A program made the position numbers and the translations under genes. The notes under the pieces are model-generated. The model was not told the DNA's origin. It made no database searches and worked only from the letters and a program-made list of their open reading frames with translations. Positions 45,692 to 55,979 of a stretch of 64,000 bases of DNA are shown here, piece by piece (positions within the stretch are counted from its first letter, which is position 1; every line of letters begins with the position of its first letter). Source of the DNA: Bifidobacteriaceae bacterium (GTDB taxonomy: Bacteria > Actinomycetota > Actinomycetes > Actinomycetales > Bifidobacteriaceae); assembly GCA_022651005.1 (NCBI GenBank), contig JALCQD010000002.1, positions 558,001 to 622,000 on the forward strand, read 5' to 3'.

Positions 45692-45925
45692 TTACCTCGG
45701 GGGCAACGGAGGCGCGTTATGGTCCTTCCCCCACCGCTTCGAATCCGGTATTTCCATCTGGTCGCACAAAACATTCCAGACCACGCGGGGCTCGACATCA
45801 GCGTCTAGTGCCTCCACGACGCTCATGCCATTCAATGCCGTCAATCCCTGATCGCGAGAAAGCGCACGGCCATAGCTCCGGCCGAACACTTCTTCCAACA
45901 ACTGCCAAAATTCCCTTTCGCGCAT
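45692..45925 (-). CDS. DUF3046 protein
   Basis: A 77-residue protein of the actinobacterial DUF3046 family, commonly encoded next to recA. The typical start REREFWQLLEEVFG and the PRVVWNVLCDQMEIP block are present. The function is unknown. It lies just upstream of the recA promoter on the same strand, so it is probably on a separate transcript or reads into recA. It is small, but codon structure and family match make it a real gene. Confidence 0.9.
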   Translation of the reverse strand: MREREFWQLLEEVFGRSYGRALSRDQGLTALNGMSVVEALDADVEPRVVWNVLCDQMEIPDSKRWGKDHNAPPLPPR

Positions 45926-45960
45926 GTCGTCAGCTCAGCACGAGTTGACGACAAACGACA

Positions 45961-46020
45961 AAGCGAGAGGTCACGCCCATCACCCAGCCATCCGGCTGAA
46001 GTAGGCGTGACCTCTCGCTT
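45961..46020 (-). terminator. Hairpin terminator after the ClgR-like gene
   Basis: AAGCGAGAGGTCACGCC (45961-45977) pairs perfectly with GGCGTGACCTCTCGCTT (46004-46020) around a 26-base loop. On the minus strand it follows the regulator stop by 25 bases and is followed by TGTCGTTTG. Confidence 0.75.
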
Positions 46021-46044
46021 CTTATAGTGCTGTTAGTGCTGTGT

Positions 46045-46611
46045 TCAGGCTGCAGGCTGCAGGCGAGACTGAGCGTCTTCCAACTTCTCGATCTCATCTG
46101 CCACAAGACGCAACGTGTCACTCAAGCGCATTCCCAATGCCGAAGCGATGGAGCCTAGCAGCTCGGAACTTGCTTCCTTCTGGCCGCGCTCAACCTCGGA
46201 AAGATAACCAAGGGACACTCCTGCGCGCTCAGAAACCTCGCGCAACGTCTTCTTGTCCTTGGTGCGCAGGGAACGAAGAACCTCTCCCAGCACGCGCCTG
46301 AAGGAAATGGTAGACGCCTGTTCGGGGTGCGCGCCACGGCGATTGGCAGCGCCAGCCGTCAACGTGGCCTCAAAATCTTTATCTTCATCCTGCTGAAGAC
46401 GAAGGAGCTCCGCTTTGCGGACTGCCTGTGCCTTCTGCGCCTCACGAGCGCGCATGATCTGCTGCTGAGCGAATGCCACAGCCCTTTGCTGGGCGGGCGT
46501 GAGCTCACGTGCGATTGCCTTCTGCTCTGCGCTCGGTGCGAGCGGGGAAACCTGTGAGTTCGTGCCAGCCTGCTGGCGGTTCATTGCGATACGCGATTGT
46601 GCGAATTCCAT
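46045..46611 (-). CDS. XRE-family transcriptional regulator, ClgR-like
   Basis: A 188-residue DNA-binding protein. The HTH is TLREVSERAGVSLGYLSEVE in the C-terminal half. An N-terminal Gln/Ala-rich helical extension (ELTPAQQRAVAFAQQQIM) precedes it. The neighbourhood ftsK-pgsA-cinA-HTH is where ClgR is found in other actinobacteria; ClgR activates clp protease and stress genes there. The ATG at 46611 is chosen for GAGGTGAGTGGAAC upstream and because a longer frame (46650) adds an unlikely N-terminus. The ClgR identity is inferred from HTH type and location. Confidence 0.83.
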   Translation of the reverse strand: MEFAQSRIAMNRQQAGTNSQVSPLAPSAEQKAIARELTPAQQRAVAFAQQQIMRAREAQKAQAVRKAELLRLQQDEDKDFEATLTAGAANRRGAHPEQASTISFRRVLGEVLRSLRTKDKKTLREVSERAGVSLGYLSEVERGQKEASSELLGSIASALGMRLSDTLRLVADEIEKLEDAQSRLQPAA

Positions 46612-46776
46612 GTTCCACTCACCTCTTTGCCTTTGTTCATCCATACACACCGTTCAACCGAGGGCGAACTGTTTTATTCCCGGGCGTGGCGTATGAGGAG
46701 GCGTGAGCTTCGTCACAATGTCCCGAAGTGGGCAGAGCACACGTGCGAATCACGCAGTGTGAGAAGAGCTGGAAAG

Positions 46777-47337
46777 TTACAAGAGAGACAGTGCGAACTG
46801 CATGGCAGCGACGACTGTGGCTTGACGAATACCAGCACGGTCTCCGCTCACGTGCAGCTCCTTCACCCGTGCCTCAGCAGCACCGGGAAGGCGCACGCCC
46901 ACGTACACCAAACCGACGGGCTTATACCCATCCGAATCGGGACCCGCAACGCCTGTCGTCGAAATGCCCATCACGGGGTTGGACGTCAACTCCATTTCCA
47001 GTCCATCCGAGCTCACCGCTGCGCTGTAGACGCGAGACGTTCCCTCGGCCATCTGCGCCGCCACGCGGGGATCCACGGCACCCTCAGTGTTGAGAATCGA
47101 GTTGTCCACTCCAAGGATGTGCCGCTTTGCCCCTAGGTGATACGTCACGGCCGAGCCAAGAAAAACAGCGGACGCACCTGGGACGCTCACAAAGGCGTCG
47201 GCAAGAAGCCCTCCCGTCAGCGATTCCGCTCCCGCTATGAAGAAACCCCTCTCACCGCAGAACGCCAGAAGGCGTGCGGCAAGGGAGGTTTCATCAGATG
47301 AGGGGGCCGGTGTCCCGTCAACCGTCGTGTCAGTCAT
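46777..47337 (-). CDS. pncC: CinA C-terminal-type nicotinamide-nucleotide amidohydrolase (PncC)
   Basis: A 186-residue single-domain CinA-C protein, expected to deamidate nicotinamide mononucleotide in pyridine nucleotide recycling. Family markers are GAESLTGGLLADAFVSVPGAS and STTGVAGPDSDGYKPVGLVYVG. The N-terminal molybdopterin-like domain of full CinA is absent. The ATG at 47337 overlaps the pgsA end by eight bases, so the two are translationally coupled; longer frames overlap pgsA more deeply and are rejected. Confidence 0.9.
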   Translation of the reverse strand: MTDTTVDGTPAPSSDETSLAARLLAFCGERGFFIAGAESLTGGLLADAFVSVPGASAVFLGSAVTYHLGAKRHILGVDNSILNTEGAVDPRVAAQMAEGTSRVYSAAVSSDGLEMELTSNPVMGISTTGVAGPDSDGYKPVGLVYVGVRLPGAAEARVKELHVSGDRAGIRQATVVAAMQFALSLL

Positions 47338-48274
47338 CTCGCCTACCGGATTCGATGGGACCCTGAGAAGGTTCATCATCGCCGGAATGAGGCGCGGAGC
47401 CAGACGATGTGCCGGAATCAGCACCGAACGGCGAGCCCGTCACCATCTGATCAGCGGCATGAGCCTCGTCCGACTTCTTGACCTCGTTCGTCAGCGTAGA
47501 GAGCATGTCATCCACGCCGGAAGAAGACTCGGAATCGGAAGAAACAACGTGTGCGGAATCAGCCGAGGTCGCCTCTGGCTCCGAAGCCTGCGACACCTCT
47601 TCTGTGGCTGTGGCTGTGGCAGATTCTGCCTTCGCACTCTTGAACTGCTGGTACACGTTGTAGAGGTATTCGCCGCCGGACCACAGGCACATTTCGAGCG
47701 CAAGGATCATCACGACGAACGCGGCGATGTAATAGTAATTGGTCCATACGGTTCCCTGCGGATCAAATACCCACATCGGCACCATAAACATGGAAATGGC
47801 GACGGTCTCAAGAACGGTCTTGAGCTTGCCCGACTGGGAGGCAGCGATGACGAGGTTGAGCTTGTCGATCACGAAGAAGCGCAACAGCGTGATGCCGATC
47901 TCGCGAATGAGGAACAAAATGGTGACCCACCAGAACAGTTCGTTGAACACCGAGAGAATCACAAGCGCTGAGCAGATGAGCAGCTTGTCGGCAATGGGAT
48001 CAAGCAATTTGCCCAGATCGGTCACTTCGCCGCGGGAACGCGCCAAATAGCCGTCGATCTTATCGGTTGACGCAGCGATGATGAACAGCACGGCGCTAGC
48101 CCACCGCAGGGGCACGTTGTAATAACCTGAGGGGCCTGCCATCACGGTCATCACAATGAACACCACGACGAGCACAATGCGCACCATCGTCACGATATTC
48201 GCCGGAGTCTTCCACTGGCTTAGCATCGACTTCTCAGCAGATTTCTCAGCAGTCCTTGACCTGGACCCAACCAT
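47330..48274 (-). CDS. pgsA: CDP-diacylglycerol-glycerol-3-phosphate 3-phosphatidyltransferase with a long C-terminal tail
   Basis: A 314-residue membrane enzyme making phosphatidylglycerol phosphate. The CDP-alcohol phosphotransferase motif is complete (DKIDGYLARS then DLGKLLDPIAD, residues 71-96, with Asp71, Asp74, Asp92 and Asp96). Hydrophobic helices fill residues 28-200. Residues about 213-314 form a Ser/Ala/Glu/Asp-rich tail with no membrane segment, which most PgsA proteins lack. It overlaps the pncC start and lies upstream of the ClgR-like gene. Confidence 0.92.
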   Translation of the reverse strand: MVGSRSRTAEKSAEKSMLSQWKTPANIVTMVRIVLVVVFIVMTVMAGPSGYYNVPLRWASAVLFIIAASTDKIDGYLARSRGEVTDLGKLLDPIADKLLICSALVILSVFNELFWWVTILFLIREIGITLLRFFVIDKLNLVIAASQSGKLKTVLETVAISMFMVPMWVFDPQGTVWTNYYYIAAFVVMILALEMCLWSGGEYLYNVYQQFKSAKAESATATATEEVSQASEPEATSADSAHVVSSDSESSSGVDDMLSTLTNEVKKSDEAHAADQMVTGSPFGADSGTSSGSAPHSGDDEPSQGPIESGRRDD

Positions 48275-48433
48275 TCTTTTCCCACCTTCTGTTTTCCGAC
48301 GATCTCACGCTCATGCGTCATAACCTTCGGGCATGCAAATCCCTAGCAACGTTACGCCATCGATCTCTCAGTGCGCAGCAACATCATTCAATTCCAACCA
48401 ATTTATCAGGTAACTCACTGCCAGGTACTTCAG

Positions 48434-51409
48434 CTACATTCCTGGCGTTGGCTGCGAGGCTCCCGTGAATGACGAGGTTTCCCCGCGCAAATATGCCAGC
48501 AAATCCGCCAGCTGATCAGGCTTTACCAACACCTCGCGCGCTTTGGAACCCTCCGAAGGCCCCACCACTCGCCGTGACTCGAGCAGGTCCATCATGCGGC
48601 CCGCCCTGGCAAAGCCAATGCGCAACTTGCGCTGCAGCATGGACGTCGAGCCAAACTGTGTGGTGACCACAAGCTCGGCGGCCTGAAGCAGTTCGTCGAG
48701 ATCGTCGCCAATGTCATCGTCCGCTACCGCATTCTCCTTCTTTTCAGTCATTTGCTCAATGTCCTGACGGTACGACGGCTTGCGCTGAGTGCGCGCGAAA
48801 TCTGTGGCAGTGCGAATTTCGGACTCGGTGACCCACGCCCCTTGTACGCGCAACGGCTTGCTCATGCCCATAGGCAGGAACAAGGCATCGCCCTGCCCAA
48901 TGAGAGACTCCGCACCCGTCGCATCCAGAATGACGCGCGAATCTGTTGCCGAGGAGGTTGCGAAGGCCAGCCGCGAGGGAATATTCGCCTTGATGAGACC
49001 CGTGACGACGTCCACGGAGGGGCGCTGAGTGGCAAGCACCAAGTGGATGCCCGCCGCACGCGCCAGCTGGGTGATGCGCTGGATGGAATTCTCGACGTCG
49101 TTCTTTGCCACCATCATGAGATCCGCCATCTCGTCCACCACGATGAGCAGATACGGATACGGAGCCACCTTGCGGTTGGATCCCTCGGGCGCGTGCACCT
49201 TGCCGGCCTTGACGGCGGCATTGAAGTCCTTGACGTGACGGAAGCCGAAGAACTCGAGATCGTCGTAGCGGGCGTCCATCTCCTTGACCACCCATTCAAG
49301 CGCCTGCGACGCCTTCTTCGGATCCGTAATAATGGGTGTCAGCAAGTGCGGAATTCCCGCGTAAGCACTCAGCTCCACGCGTTTGGGATCCACCAGGATG
49401 AGGCGTACCTCCTCGGGTGTGGCGCGCATGATGATGCTCATGAGCATGGAGTTGACGAAGCTGGACTTTCCCGAACCCGTGGCGCCCGCAACGAGTAAGT
49501 GCGGCATCTTCGTGAGATCGGCCACCACGAACTGGCCCTCCACGTCCTTGCCGACAGCGGTGAGCATGGGATTATCCGACTCTGTCGCGTTCTTGGAGCG
49601 CAGCACGTCTCCCAGGTGCACAATCTCGCGATCCGTGTTCGGAATCTCGATGCCGATGGCCGACTTTCCGGGAATAGGCGAAAGAATGCGCACGTCCGTG
49701 CTGGCCACCGCATAGGCAATGTTCTTCTGAAGGTTGGTGACTTTTTCGACCTTGGTTCCAGGCCCCAGCTCCACCTCGTATTGCGTGACGGAAGGACCAC
49801 GCAGGAAGCCAACGACTTTGGCATCAATGTCGAATTGTTCGAATGTGGAGCGCAGCGCCTTGATGACACGCTCATTGGCCGGAGTGCGCATGGCGTGCGG
49901 CGTTCCATGGGACAGAAGTTCCGGATCGGGTAGCGCGTAGGGTTCGGGCGTGCTCGGCTCGTCGGGCTCCGCAGCGCCGGAAGTTCCTGCCAGATTCGTT
50001 TCATCAGTGGTGGGATCATTGGGATTCCCGATTGCCTGCGCCGCTTGAGCGGCAGCAGCTGCGGCGGGAATCGCCTCCATGACGCCAGATTCGGCGTCGC
50101 CAAGAGTGCCCGTCGTCATGGGAACAGTTCCACCTGGCACGCCTGTGCCACTGCTCGGGCTTGCGTCACCGTTGCGATTGTCGGGGTTGTTATAAGCGGT
50201 AGATCCACCCGCATTAACGTCGGGATTCGTGTATCCCTCCGACTGCTGCGTGGAAGCCGGCAAAAGCTGTGTCATCTGATCGTCGTGAACCGCTTCCGGC
50301 AGCCCCGATTCCGGATGATTCACAGCTTCCTGGCGCGCAGCCGAATCGAAGGCTTCGTCGCCCTCATATCGGTCAAGACTCGCGTCATTATCGTCATGAC
50401 GCTCAAAACGCTTGAAGAATCTAGCGAAGAAGTTGCCCTTCTTCTTGGGCACTGCAGTAACAGTACCGTCGTCACCATTTTCATGTGTCGGCACACCCGG
50501 AGCGAGGTCAAGACCGGCGCTCGTCGTACGAGAGCCAAGAATCTCACCCGTCTGTGGATCAACACGGATTGCGCCCGAGCCATCGTCGGCATATCCATAT
50601 TCGGCGTCGTCCGCCGCATCGTCGTCCGTTTTCTCGGTCGACGGAAGGGGCTTACCCGTGATCTTGGCAATGAGCCATTGTGCCTTGTCGGGAATCTCAC
50701 CGACGTGCGTCCCCGTGATGCGCAATAGCGAGAACAGTCCCACGATCACAAAGATGACGATGGCGAAAACGGGACTCAGCCCCCACGCAAGCGGGGATCC
50801 GAGGAAGAAGCCGAAGAGACCTCCTGCCGATTGGATGGCCGCAAAATCAAAGCTGCGCATTGACGAGATCTTAGCGACGTCAATGATGGAGCACACAGAC
50901 CATGCCAGCAGCAACCATCCGGAGATGACGCGCGGATTGTTCGATTTCTTGCCGGAATGGCGCATGAGGCGAATGGCAACGTACATCAACAGAACGGGCA
51001 GAATCACAGACATGACGCCCAGAAGCCCGGCACCGATCATGTGGAGGAATTTTCCAAAGACCCCTTGGACTCGGAACCACTCGCTCGCGCAGAAGAGCGC
51101 AGCGAAAATGATGAAGAGGAAGCACAGGCCATCGCGGCGATATGCCATGTCATACGTGTCGCCCACCCCGGTGACCGCGCGCACGAATTTGCCGACGCCG
51201 CGCGGGAGTGCAAGAAGGGCTTTCTTCCAGAAGGGTTCCGCTGCCTCGGCTTCGGCCTGCCCTAGCCGTGATGCGGATTTTGTACTGGAAGACGACCCAC
51301 GATTGGACGTCTTCGATCGAGAATTCGAGCGTGCTGCGGGACCGCGACTGCCCACCAGCGTGGAATCGTCGTCGGAATCTTTGGAACGAGGTGATGTAGT
51401 CCTAGGCAT
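48434..51409 (-). CDS. ftsK: DNA translocase FtsK/SpoIIIE
   Basis: A 991-residue DNA pump that clears chromosome DNA from the septum. A basic Ser-rich N-terminus is followed by four or five membrane helices (about 90-245). A disordered Asp/Thr/Pro-rich linker runs to about 480. The motor follows, with Walker [17 protein letters not shown] and Walker [15 protein letters not shown]. The C-terminal gamma winged-helix domain ([20 protein letters not shown]) reads KOPS-like sequences. Gene order ftsK-pgsA-cinA is conserved in actinobacteria. Confidence 0.95.
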   Translation of the reverse strand: MPRTTSPRSKDSDDDSTLVGSRGPAARSNSRSKTSNRGSSSSTKSASRLGQAEAEAAEPFWKKALLALPRGVGKFVRAVTGVGDTYDMAYRRDGLCFLFIIFAALFCASEWFRVQGVFGKFLHMIGAGLLGVMSVILPVLLMYVAIRLMRHSGKKSNNPRVISGWLLLAWSVCSIIDVAKISSMRSFDFAAIQSAGGLFGFFLGSPLAWGLSPVFAIVIFVIVGLFSLLRITGTHVGEIPDKAQWLIAKITGKPLPSTEKTDDDAADDAEYGYADDGSGAIRVDPQTGEILGSRTTSAGLDLAPGVPTHENGDDGTVTAVPKKKGNFFARFFKRFERHDDNDASLDRYEGDEAFDSAARQEAVNHPESGLPEAVHDDQMTQLLPASTQQSEGYTNPDVNAGGSTAYNNPDNRNGDASPSSGTGVPGGTVPMTTGTLGDAESGVMEAIPAAAAAAQAAQAIGNPNDPTTDETNLAGTSGAAEPDEPSTPEPYALPDPELLSHGTPHAMRTPANERVIKALRSTFEQFDIDAKVVGFLRGPSVTQYEVELGPGTKVEKVTNLQKNIAYAVASTDVRILSPIPGKSAIGIEIPNTDREIVHLGDVLRSKNATESDNPMLTAVGKDVEGQFVVADLTKMPHLLVAGATGSGKSSFVNSMLMSIIMRATPEEVRLILVDPKRVELSAYAGIPHLLTPIITDPKKASQALEWVVKEMDARYDDLEFFGFRHVKDFNAAVKAGKVHAPEGSNRKVAPYPYLLIVVDEMADLMMVAKNDVENSIQRITQLARAAGIHLVLATQRPSVDVVTGLIKANIPSRLAFATSSATDSRVILDATGAESLIGQGDALFLPMGMSKPLRVQGAWVTESEIRTATDFARTQRKPSYRQDIEQMTEKKENAVADDDIGDDLDELLQAAELVVTTQFGSTSMLQRKLRIGFARAGRMMDLLESRRVVGPSEGSKAREVLVKPDQLADLLAYLRGETSSFTGASQPTPGM

Positions 51410-51509
51410 AACGGATTAAAGAATACGCGAACGCCTCTCCTTCCCCCGTTATTTCCTAGCGTTTGTCGCCAAATCTCCAAGGGTGGAGCGGCAATCTACT
51501 GGCTACCGC

Positions 51510-52508
51510 CTATTTCTTGACTTCGCCAAGGTGATGCACGATTGGCTGCACGACACCGTTGTCTTGTGTTTCGAAAACTCCTGAATCCGCGCGATCAACC
51601 AAATCCAGTGCCGTGCTCACAACATCTGGGTCCATGGCATCGATCCAGTGAATCCGCGGGTCCCTTCCGAACCAGCCCATCTGCTTGCGGGCGAGCCGCT
51701 TGGTTTTCTGCGCGATGAGGGCAAAAGCCTCGTTCTCTCGCTCCGGCGTCAAGGGCCCCGAAAGATAATCCAGAATCTGTTCGTACCCCAAGGCGCGGGC
51801 AGCGGTCACGGACAACTGCCCGCGCAGTCCCTCAACCTCGTTCACGAGCCCTTCCTTACGCATGAGCTCTGTCCGCTGTTCCACGCGCTCGTCGAGAACG
51901 TCACGGGAAAGATCCAAACCGATCTGCAGCGTGGGAATCACGTAACGGTAGCGCGGCAGACTGGCGGAATACGGGCGACCCGTAATTTCGATGACCTCAA
52001 GGGCTCGAATGGTGCGGCGCACATTGTGAACATCCATCGTGGTCGCTGCCGCCGGATCCACCCGCTTCAGCTCGGCAAAAAGAGCGCCTGGCCCTTCGGA
52101 CTCCGCCCGCTCCTCGAGCCGGGCACGCACGGCGGCATCAGTTCCTTGGAACGAGATGTCATCCGTGGCGGCACGCGCATAGAGACCGGAGCCGCCGACC
52201 AGAATCGGTCGCACGGAGCGGGCTTGCAGCTGGGCGATGCACTCGCGGGCGAGCTTCTGAAAACGGGCGGCAGACATGGTGTCGCCAGGCTCGATGATGT
52301 CGATGAGGTGGTGCGGCACGGCGGCTCGCTCGGCAGCACTCGCCTTTGCCGTTCCGATGTCCATGCGCCGATACATCTGGTAGGCGTCGGCATTGATGAT
52401 CTCCGCAGCCTCGCCGCGAGCGCTCAATGCCTGTGCGAGCGCGATTCCCAGCCCGGTTTTACCCGAGGCCGTGGGCCCGACAATGGAAATGACTTTCGGT
52501 GTAGTCAT
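51510..52508 (-). CDS. miaA: tRNA dimethylallyltransferase
   Basis: A 332-residue MiaA that adds a dimethylallyl group to N6 of A37 in tRNAs reading UNN codons. The P-loop is [10 protein letters not shown], then [17 protein letters not shown] and [19 protein letters not shown] and [17 protein letters not shown] are further signatures. The start ATG overlaps the miaB stop by four bases (ATGA), so the two are translationally coupled. MiaB acts on the MiaA product, so the pair is functionally linked. Confidence 0.96.
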   Translation of the reverse strand: MTTPKVISIVGPTASGKTGLGIALAQALSARGEAAEIINADAYQMYRRMDIGTAKASAAERAAVPHHLIDIIEPGDTMSAARFQKLARECIAQLQARSVRPILVGGSGLYARAATDDISFQGTDAAVRARLEERAESEGPGALFAELKRVDPAAATTMDVHNVRRTIRALEVIEITGRPYSASLPRYRYVIPTLQIGLDLSRDVLDERVEQRTELMRKEGLVNEVEGLRGQLSVTAARALGYEQILDYLSGPLTPERENEAFALIAQKTKRLARKQMGWFGRDPRIHWIDAMDPDVVSTALDLVDRADSGVFETQDNGVVQPIVHHLGEVKK

Positions 52509-53986
52509 GACAGTGTCGAACGGTCCGAAACCCGGTAGGCGCCATGTTCCTCACCGGGGTCGGAAATCAGGTAATGCTTTCCCGCATGCGTCACGGTGCA
52601 GGTTACGAACTGTCCCCGAGCAGGCAAGGGCGAACCCTCCGGAACGCCCACATGCACCAGCACGCCGCCGCGTTCACGTCCGGTAATGCGATGTGTGGCG
52701 GAGTCCTTGCGTCCCTCCCCCGTCACCATCACTTCAACGTTGCGGCCTACGAATTTCTCAAGTTCTTCGGCCGTGATCTGTTCCTGCAGTGCGTGCAGTC
52801 GATTAAATCGATCTGACACCACGGCGGGGTCCACCTGTTCCATTGCGGCGGCGGGAGTGCCGGGGCGAGGCGAGTATTCAAAGATGAACGCACTCGAGAA
52901 ACGCGCTGTGCGCACCACGTCCATGGTCTGCTGGAAATCCTCTTCGGTCTCTCCGGGGAATCCCACAATGATGTCTGTGGTGACCTGCGCCTCCGGCATG
53001 GCAGCACGCACGTGATCCAGTATCTCCATAAAGCGGCGTGTGCGGTAGGAGCGGCGCATGGCGCGCAGCACACGATCCGACCCCGATTGGAGCGGCATGT
53101 GCAGCTGATGCATCACGTTGGGCGTGGTGGCCATGGCCGCGATCACATCGTCAGTAAAGGCGGCAGGGTGAGGCGAAGTAAAGCGTACGCGTTCCAGCCC
53201 CTCGATGCTGCCGCAGGCGCGCAGCAAACGGGAAAAGGCCATGCGGTCTCCTGTGGAATAGCCAAAGGAGTTCACGTTCTGACCCAGCAGCGTGATCTCT
53301 TTGGCACCGGCGGCCACAACGGACTGAATTTCGGCGAGGATGTCGCCCGAGCGACGATCGCGCTCGCGACCCCTGACACTGGGAACGATGCAGAAGGTGC
53401 ACGTGTTGTTGCAGCCCATGGAGATGGACACCCACGCTGAGGTGCGCGAGGCTCGCGTGACGGGCAGCTGGCTTGGGAAGTACGTCAAGTCTTCGGTGAT
53501 CTCGACCTGTGCCGTACGAGCGTCACGTGCCGCCGTCAGGAGTCCCGGCAGCGAGGCGATGTTTTTGGTGCCGAAAACGGCATCCACCCACGGGGCGCGC
53601 TTGGCAATGCGATCGCGATCCTTTTGAGCCATGCAGCCGCCCACGGCGATCTGAAGACGAGGATTCTCCCGTTTGAGGCTGGCCCACTGGCCGATAGTGC
53701 CGTACATACGTTCGGTGGCATTCTCACGCACCGCGCACGTGTTGAGCACGATGAGGTCGAGATCCTTTTTCTCCACCTGTGACTCATTGGCGAGGACGTA
53801 GCCCTCGTCGGCCAACACGCCGGAAATGCGTTCAGAATCATGCGCATTCATCTGACAGCCGAGCGTGTGGACGTAGTACACGCCCTTGCCACGAGAGGAA
53901 TCAGAGGCTGCAGTGCCTTCTTCATTGGGAGCATCTGCGGGAGCGAGCGAACGCTCCTCAAGAGTCATCATGTCTTCATTCATCAT
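52505..53986 (-). CDS. miaB: tRNA-2-methylthio-N6-dimethylallyladenosine synthase
   Basis: A 493-residue radical-SAM methylthiotransferase. The UPF0004 domain opens with [15 protein letters not shown], with further cysteines in NTCAVRENA and GGCMAQKD for the auxiliary cluster. The SAM cluster is CNNTCTFC (CxxxCxxC). A TRAM domain closes the protein. The ATG at 53986 is used; TAAGAT six bases earlier hints at a near-leaderless transcript. An in-frame start at 54022 seems too far upstream. It overlaps miaA and is divergent from the alarmone synthetase gene. Confidence 0.95.
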   Translation of the reverse strand: MMNEDMMTLEERSLAPADAPNEEGTAASDSSRGKGVYYVHTLGCQMNAHDSERISGVLADEGYVLANESQVEKKDLDLIVLNTCAVRENATERMYGTIGQWASLKRENPRLQIAVGGCMAQKDRDRIAKRAPWVDAVFGTKNIASLPGLLTAARDARTAQVEITEDLTYFPSQLPVTRASRTSAWVSISMGCNNTCTFCIVPSVRGRERDRRSGDILAEIQSVVAAGAKEITLLGQNVNSFGYSTGDRMAFSRLLRACGSIEGLERVRFTSPHPAAFTDDVIAAMATTPNVMHQLHMPLQSGSDRVLRAMRRSYRTRRFMEILDHVRAAMPEAQVTTDIIVGFPGETEEDFQQTMDVVRTARFSSAFIFEYSPRPGTPAAAMEQVDPAVVSDRFNRLHALQEQITAEELEKFVGRNVEVMVTGEGRKDSATHRITGRERGGVLVHVGVPEGSPLPARGQFVTCTVTHAGKHYLISDPGEEHGAYRVSDRSTLS

Positions 53987-54083
53987 CCAATATCTTATTC
54001 TTAAGTCTGCCCTCCTCGACACGGGGTATCATGCGCGTGAGGGAATCAAACGGGCACACACCGCCCCAAGGAGGCAGTACGGA

Positions 54084-55037
54084 ATGATTCTGGAACGGAA
54101 GAAAGCGCCGAACATCGCACAGCTCGGCAGGCAGTATGACCGCCAGTACGAGACCATGCTCCAGCAGTTCGACGCACAGAAGAGCTTTGAAACACTCTCC
54201 CAGTTCTCCGCACTCATGCAGGTGTATGCAGGTGCCATGCGCGAGATCAGCACGAAGCTGGAGAATCTCGACGATGAATTCCAGTATCGCGACCTTGCCA
54301 ATCCCATTCATCACATGGAATCACGTCTGAAGAGCCTCGAATCAATTCTCGGCAAGCTGCAGCGCAAGGGCCTGCCCCTGGAATTGGAGAGTGTGAAAGA
54401 CAACATCCGCGACATTGCCGGCATCCGCGTCATCTGCAACTACATTGACGACGTGTATGAAGTGGCCGAGCTGTTGAGCAAGCAGGACGACGTGGAAGTG
54501 CTCCGCGTGAAGGACTACATCAAAAACCCCAAGCCCAACGGCTACAGAAGCCTGCACATCATCTATACCGTTCCCGTTTTTCTCTCCGACGGACCGCACG
54601 TGACACCGGTGGAAGTGCAGTTCCGCACTATTGCCATGGACTACTGGGCGAGTTTGGAACACCAGCTGCGCTATAAGAACACGCTGCCAGACACCGACAT
54701 CGCCGAGCACTCCAAAACCCTGCTCGCCGTGGCCACGCAACTGAGCTCCGTGGAAAACGCCATGCAGGAGATTCATCGCGACATCACACGGCATCACGAA
54801 ACAGTGGATGCCATCGAGGCCGTGGCCTCCGCGAGTCGCGCTCAACGCACCAAGGAGAACGCAGCCGCCATCGACGCACTCGACACGGCGACGCCGACAC
54901 ACGACGCGGCGGCAAACGAAGCGCCGTCCGAGTCGTCCAGCGCAAAAGCTGCCGCTTCATCTGCGCCCTCTCCTGCGACGCTCGCCACCACAAAATCGGT
55001 GAAGCCCGCACAACCTGTGAAACCTGTGCGCAAGTAA
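54084..55037 (+). CDS. Small alarmone (GTP/GDP pyrophosphokinase) synthetase
   Basis: A 317-residue protein with a single RelA/SpoT synthetase domain and no HD hydrolase, TGS or ACT domain, so it should make (p)ppGpp but not degrade it. Synthetase motifs are DIAGIRVICNYIDDVYEVAE, NPKPNGYRSLHIIY and VEVQFRTIAMDYWASLEHQL. The last 85 residues are an Ala/Ser/Pro/Thr-rich, probably disordered tail absent from typical 200-260-residue members. The ATG at 54084 has AAGGAGGCAGTACGG upstream; a longer frame from 53886 overlaps miaB and is rejected. With Rel it gives the cell two alarmone sources. Confidence 0.9.
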   Translation: MILERKKAPNIAQLGRQYDRQYETMLQQFDAQKSFETLSQFSALMQVYAGAMREISTKLENLDDEFQYRDLANPIHHMESRLKSLESILGKLQRKGLPLELESVKDNIRDIAGIRVICNYIDDVYEVAELLSKQDDVEVLRVKDYIKNPKPNGYRSLHIIYTVPVFLSDGPHVTPVEVQFRTIAMDYWASLEHQLRYKNTLPDTDIAEHSKTLLAVATQLSSVENAMQEIHRDITRHHETVDAIEAVASASRAQRTKENAAAIDALDTATPTHDAAANEAPSESSSAKAAASSAPSPATLATTKSVKPAQPVKPVRK

Positions 55038-55116
55038 GCCTCTTCTAAGGTTCGCTTCAGAGGAAACCCATACATGGTGTCTAGTATGGAGGCAACTTGA
55101 CTAAAGGAAGCTTCTC

Positions 55117-55899
55117 ATGACGTATAACGATCCGTTCAACAGCAACGCACCGCGCCAGAATGCTTACGGGGCACAGCAGCCGGCACAATCCATGGGCAAT
55201 CCCGTGCTCGAGGCACAACCGGTGCGGGTGAGCGAGACCACCATCCGCCGCTCCGTCTCCGCCGCCTATGGAGAAATGGCAATTGGCCTCGTGGTCACCG
55301 CCGTGGTGGCCGCGCTCTCCGCCTCCACCGGCGCTGTTATCTCCTTCTTGCAAACAGTTGGCCAGTTCGGTTGGTACGCGTTGCTCATCGCACAGGTGGT
55401 ATTGGCCGTAGTGCTGGGTGCCCGCGCATTGAAAATGAATCCTGCCACAGCCCGGGTCCTCTTCTACGTATACGCGGCCACGATGGGCTTCAGCCTCTCC
55501 ACCATTTTCTTCGTTTTTGATCTTGGATCCATTGGTGTTGCGCTCGGTCTCACCGCTGCGTTCTTCCTCTGCCTCACCATGATCGGGCTCACCACCAAGG
55601 TCAACATCCTCAAGGCGGGACCGATCTTCATGGTTGGCCTCATCGTGCTGATCATTGCCGAAGTCGTGCTCATGTTCCTCAACGTGAGTGGCATGACGAT
55701 GATCGTGGCAGGAATCAGCCTCATTCTTTTCGCAGGCCTCACCATGTACGACGCGCAGTCCACTCGTGCCATGTATCAACAGCTCGGAACCAGCGACGTG
55801 ATGGTCAAGCGCATCTCGATTCTCGCGGCCCTGAATTTGTATTTGGACTTCATCAACATGTTCATGAGCTTGCTGCAACTGTTCGGCTCGAGAAACTGA
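55117..55899 (+). CDS. Bax inhibitor-1 (YccA/TMBIM) family membrane protein
   Basis: A 260-residue integral membrane protein with about seven helices filling residues 45-260. The family marker block LTMYDAQSTRAM near the C-terminal part and the final LNLYLDFINMFMSLLQLF are visible. Bacterial members are linked to calcium leak or membrane protein quality control; the role here is unknown. The cytoplasmic N-terminus is Asn/Gln/Pro-rich. The ATG at 55117 has AAAGGAAGCTTCTC upstream. It is 79 bases after the alarmone synthetase gene and ends in a strong hairpin. Confidence 0.92.
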   Translation: MTYNDPFNSNAPRQNAYGAQQPAQSMGNPVLEAQPVRVSETTIRRSVSAAYGEMAIGLVVTAVVAALSASTGAVISFLQTVGQFGWYALLIAQVVLAVVLGARALKMNPATARVLFYVYAATMGFSLSTIFFVFDLGSIGVALGLTAAFFLCLTMIGLTTKVNILKAGPIFMVGLIVLIIAEVVLMFLNVSGMTMIVAGISLILFAGLTMYDAQSTRAMYQQLGTSDVMVKRISILAALNLYLDFINMFMSLLQLFGSRN

Positions 55900-55927
55900 G
55901 AGCTTAAGCCTCTTTTCTCTGCTTTCA

Positions 55928-55970
55928 CTCGGCCCTCCCGCCTTTCACAGGTCAGGAGGGCCGAGTAGTT
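55928..55970 (+). terminator. Intrinsic terminator after the Bax-inhibitor gene
   Basis: CTCGGCCCTCC (55928-55938) pairs perfectly with GGAGGGCCGAG (55955-55965), followed by TAGTTTT. It ends just before the EamA start. Confidence 0.82.
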
Positions 55971-55979
55971 TTGCCACAC

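Noticed and set aside
45735-45750. TTCGAATCC, another T-loop-like string
   Set aside because: It lies within the DUF3046 coding region and has no tRNA arms.
46660-46700. Possible ClgR-type box (GTTCGCCC...GGTTGAAC) before the HTH gene
   Set aside because: The palindrome is too imperfect to call without a motif scan; left unassigned.
53886-54083. 66-residue N-terminal extension of the alarmone synthetase
   Set aside because: It overlaps the divergent miaB start region and lacks synthetase similarity; AAGGAGG precedes the 54084 start.
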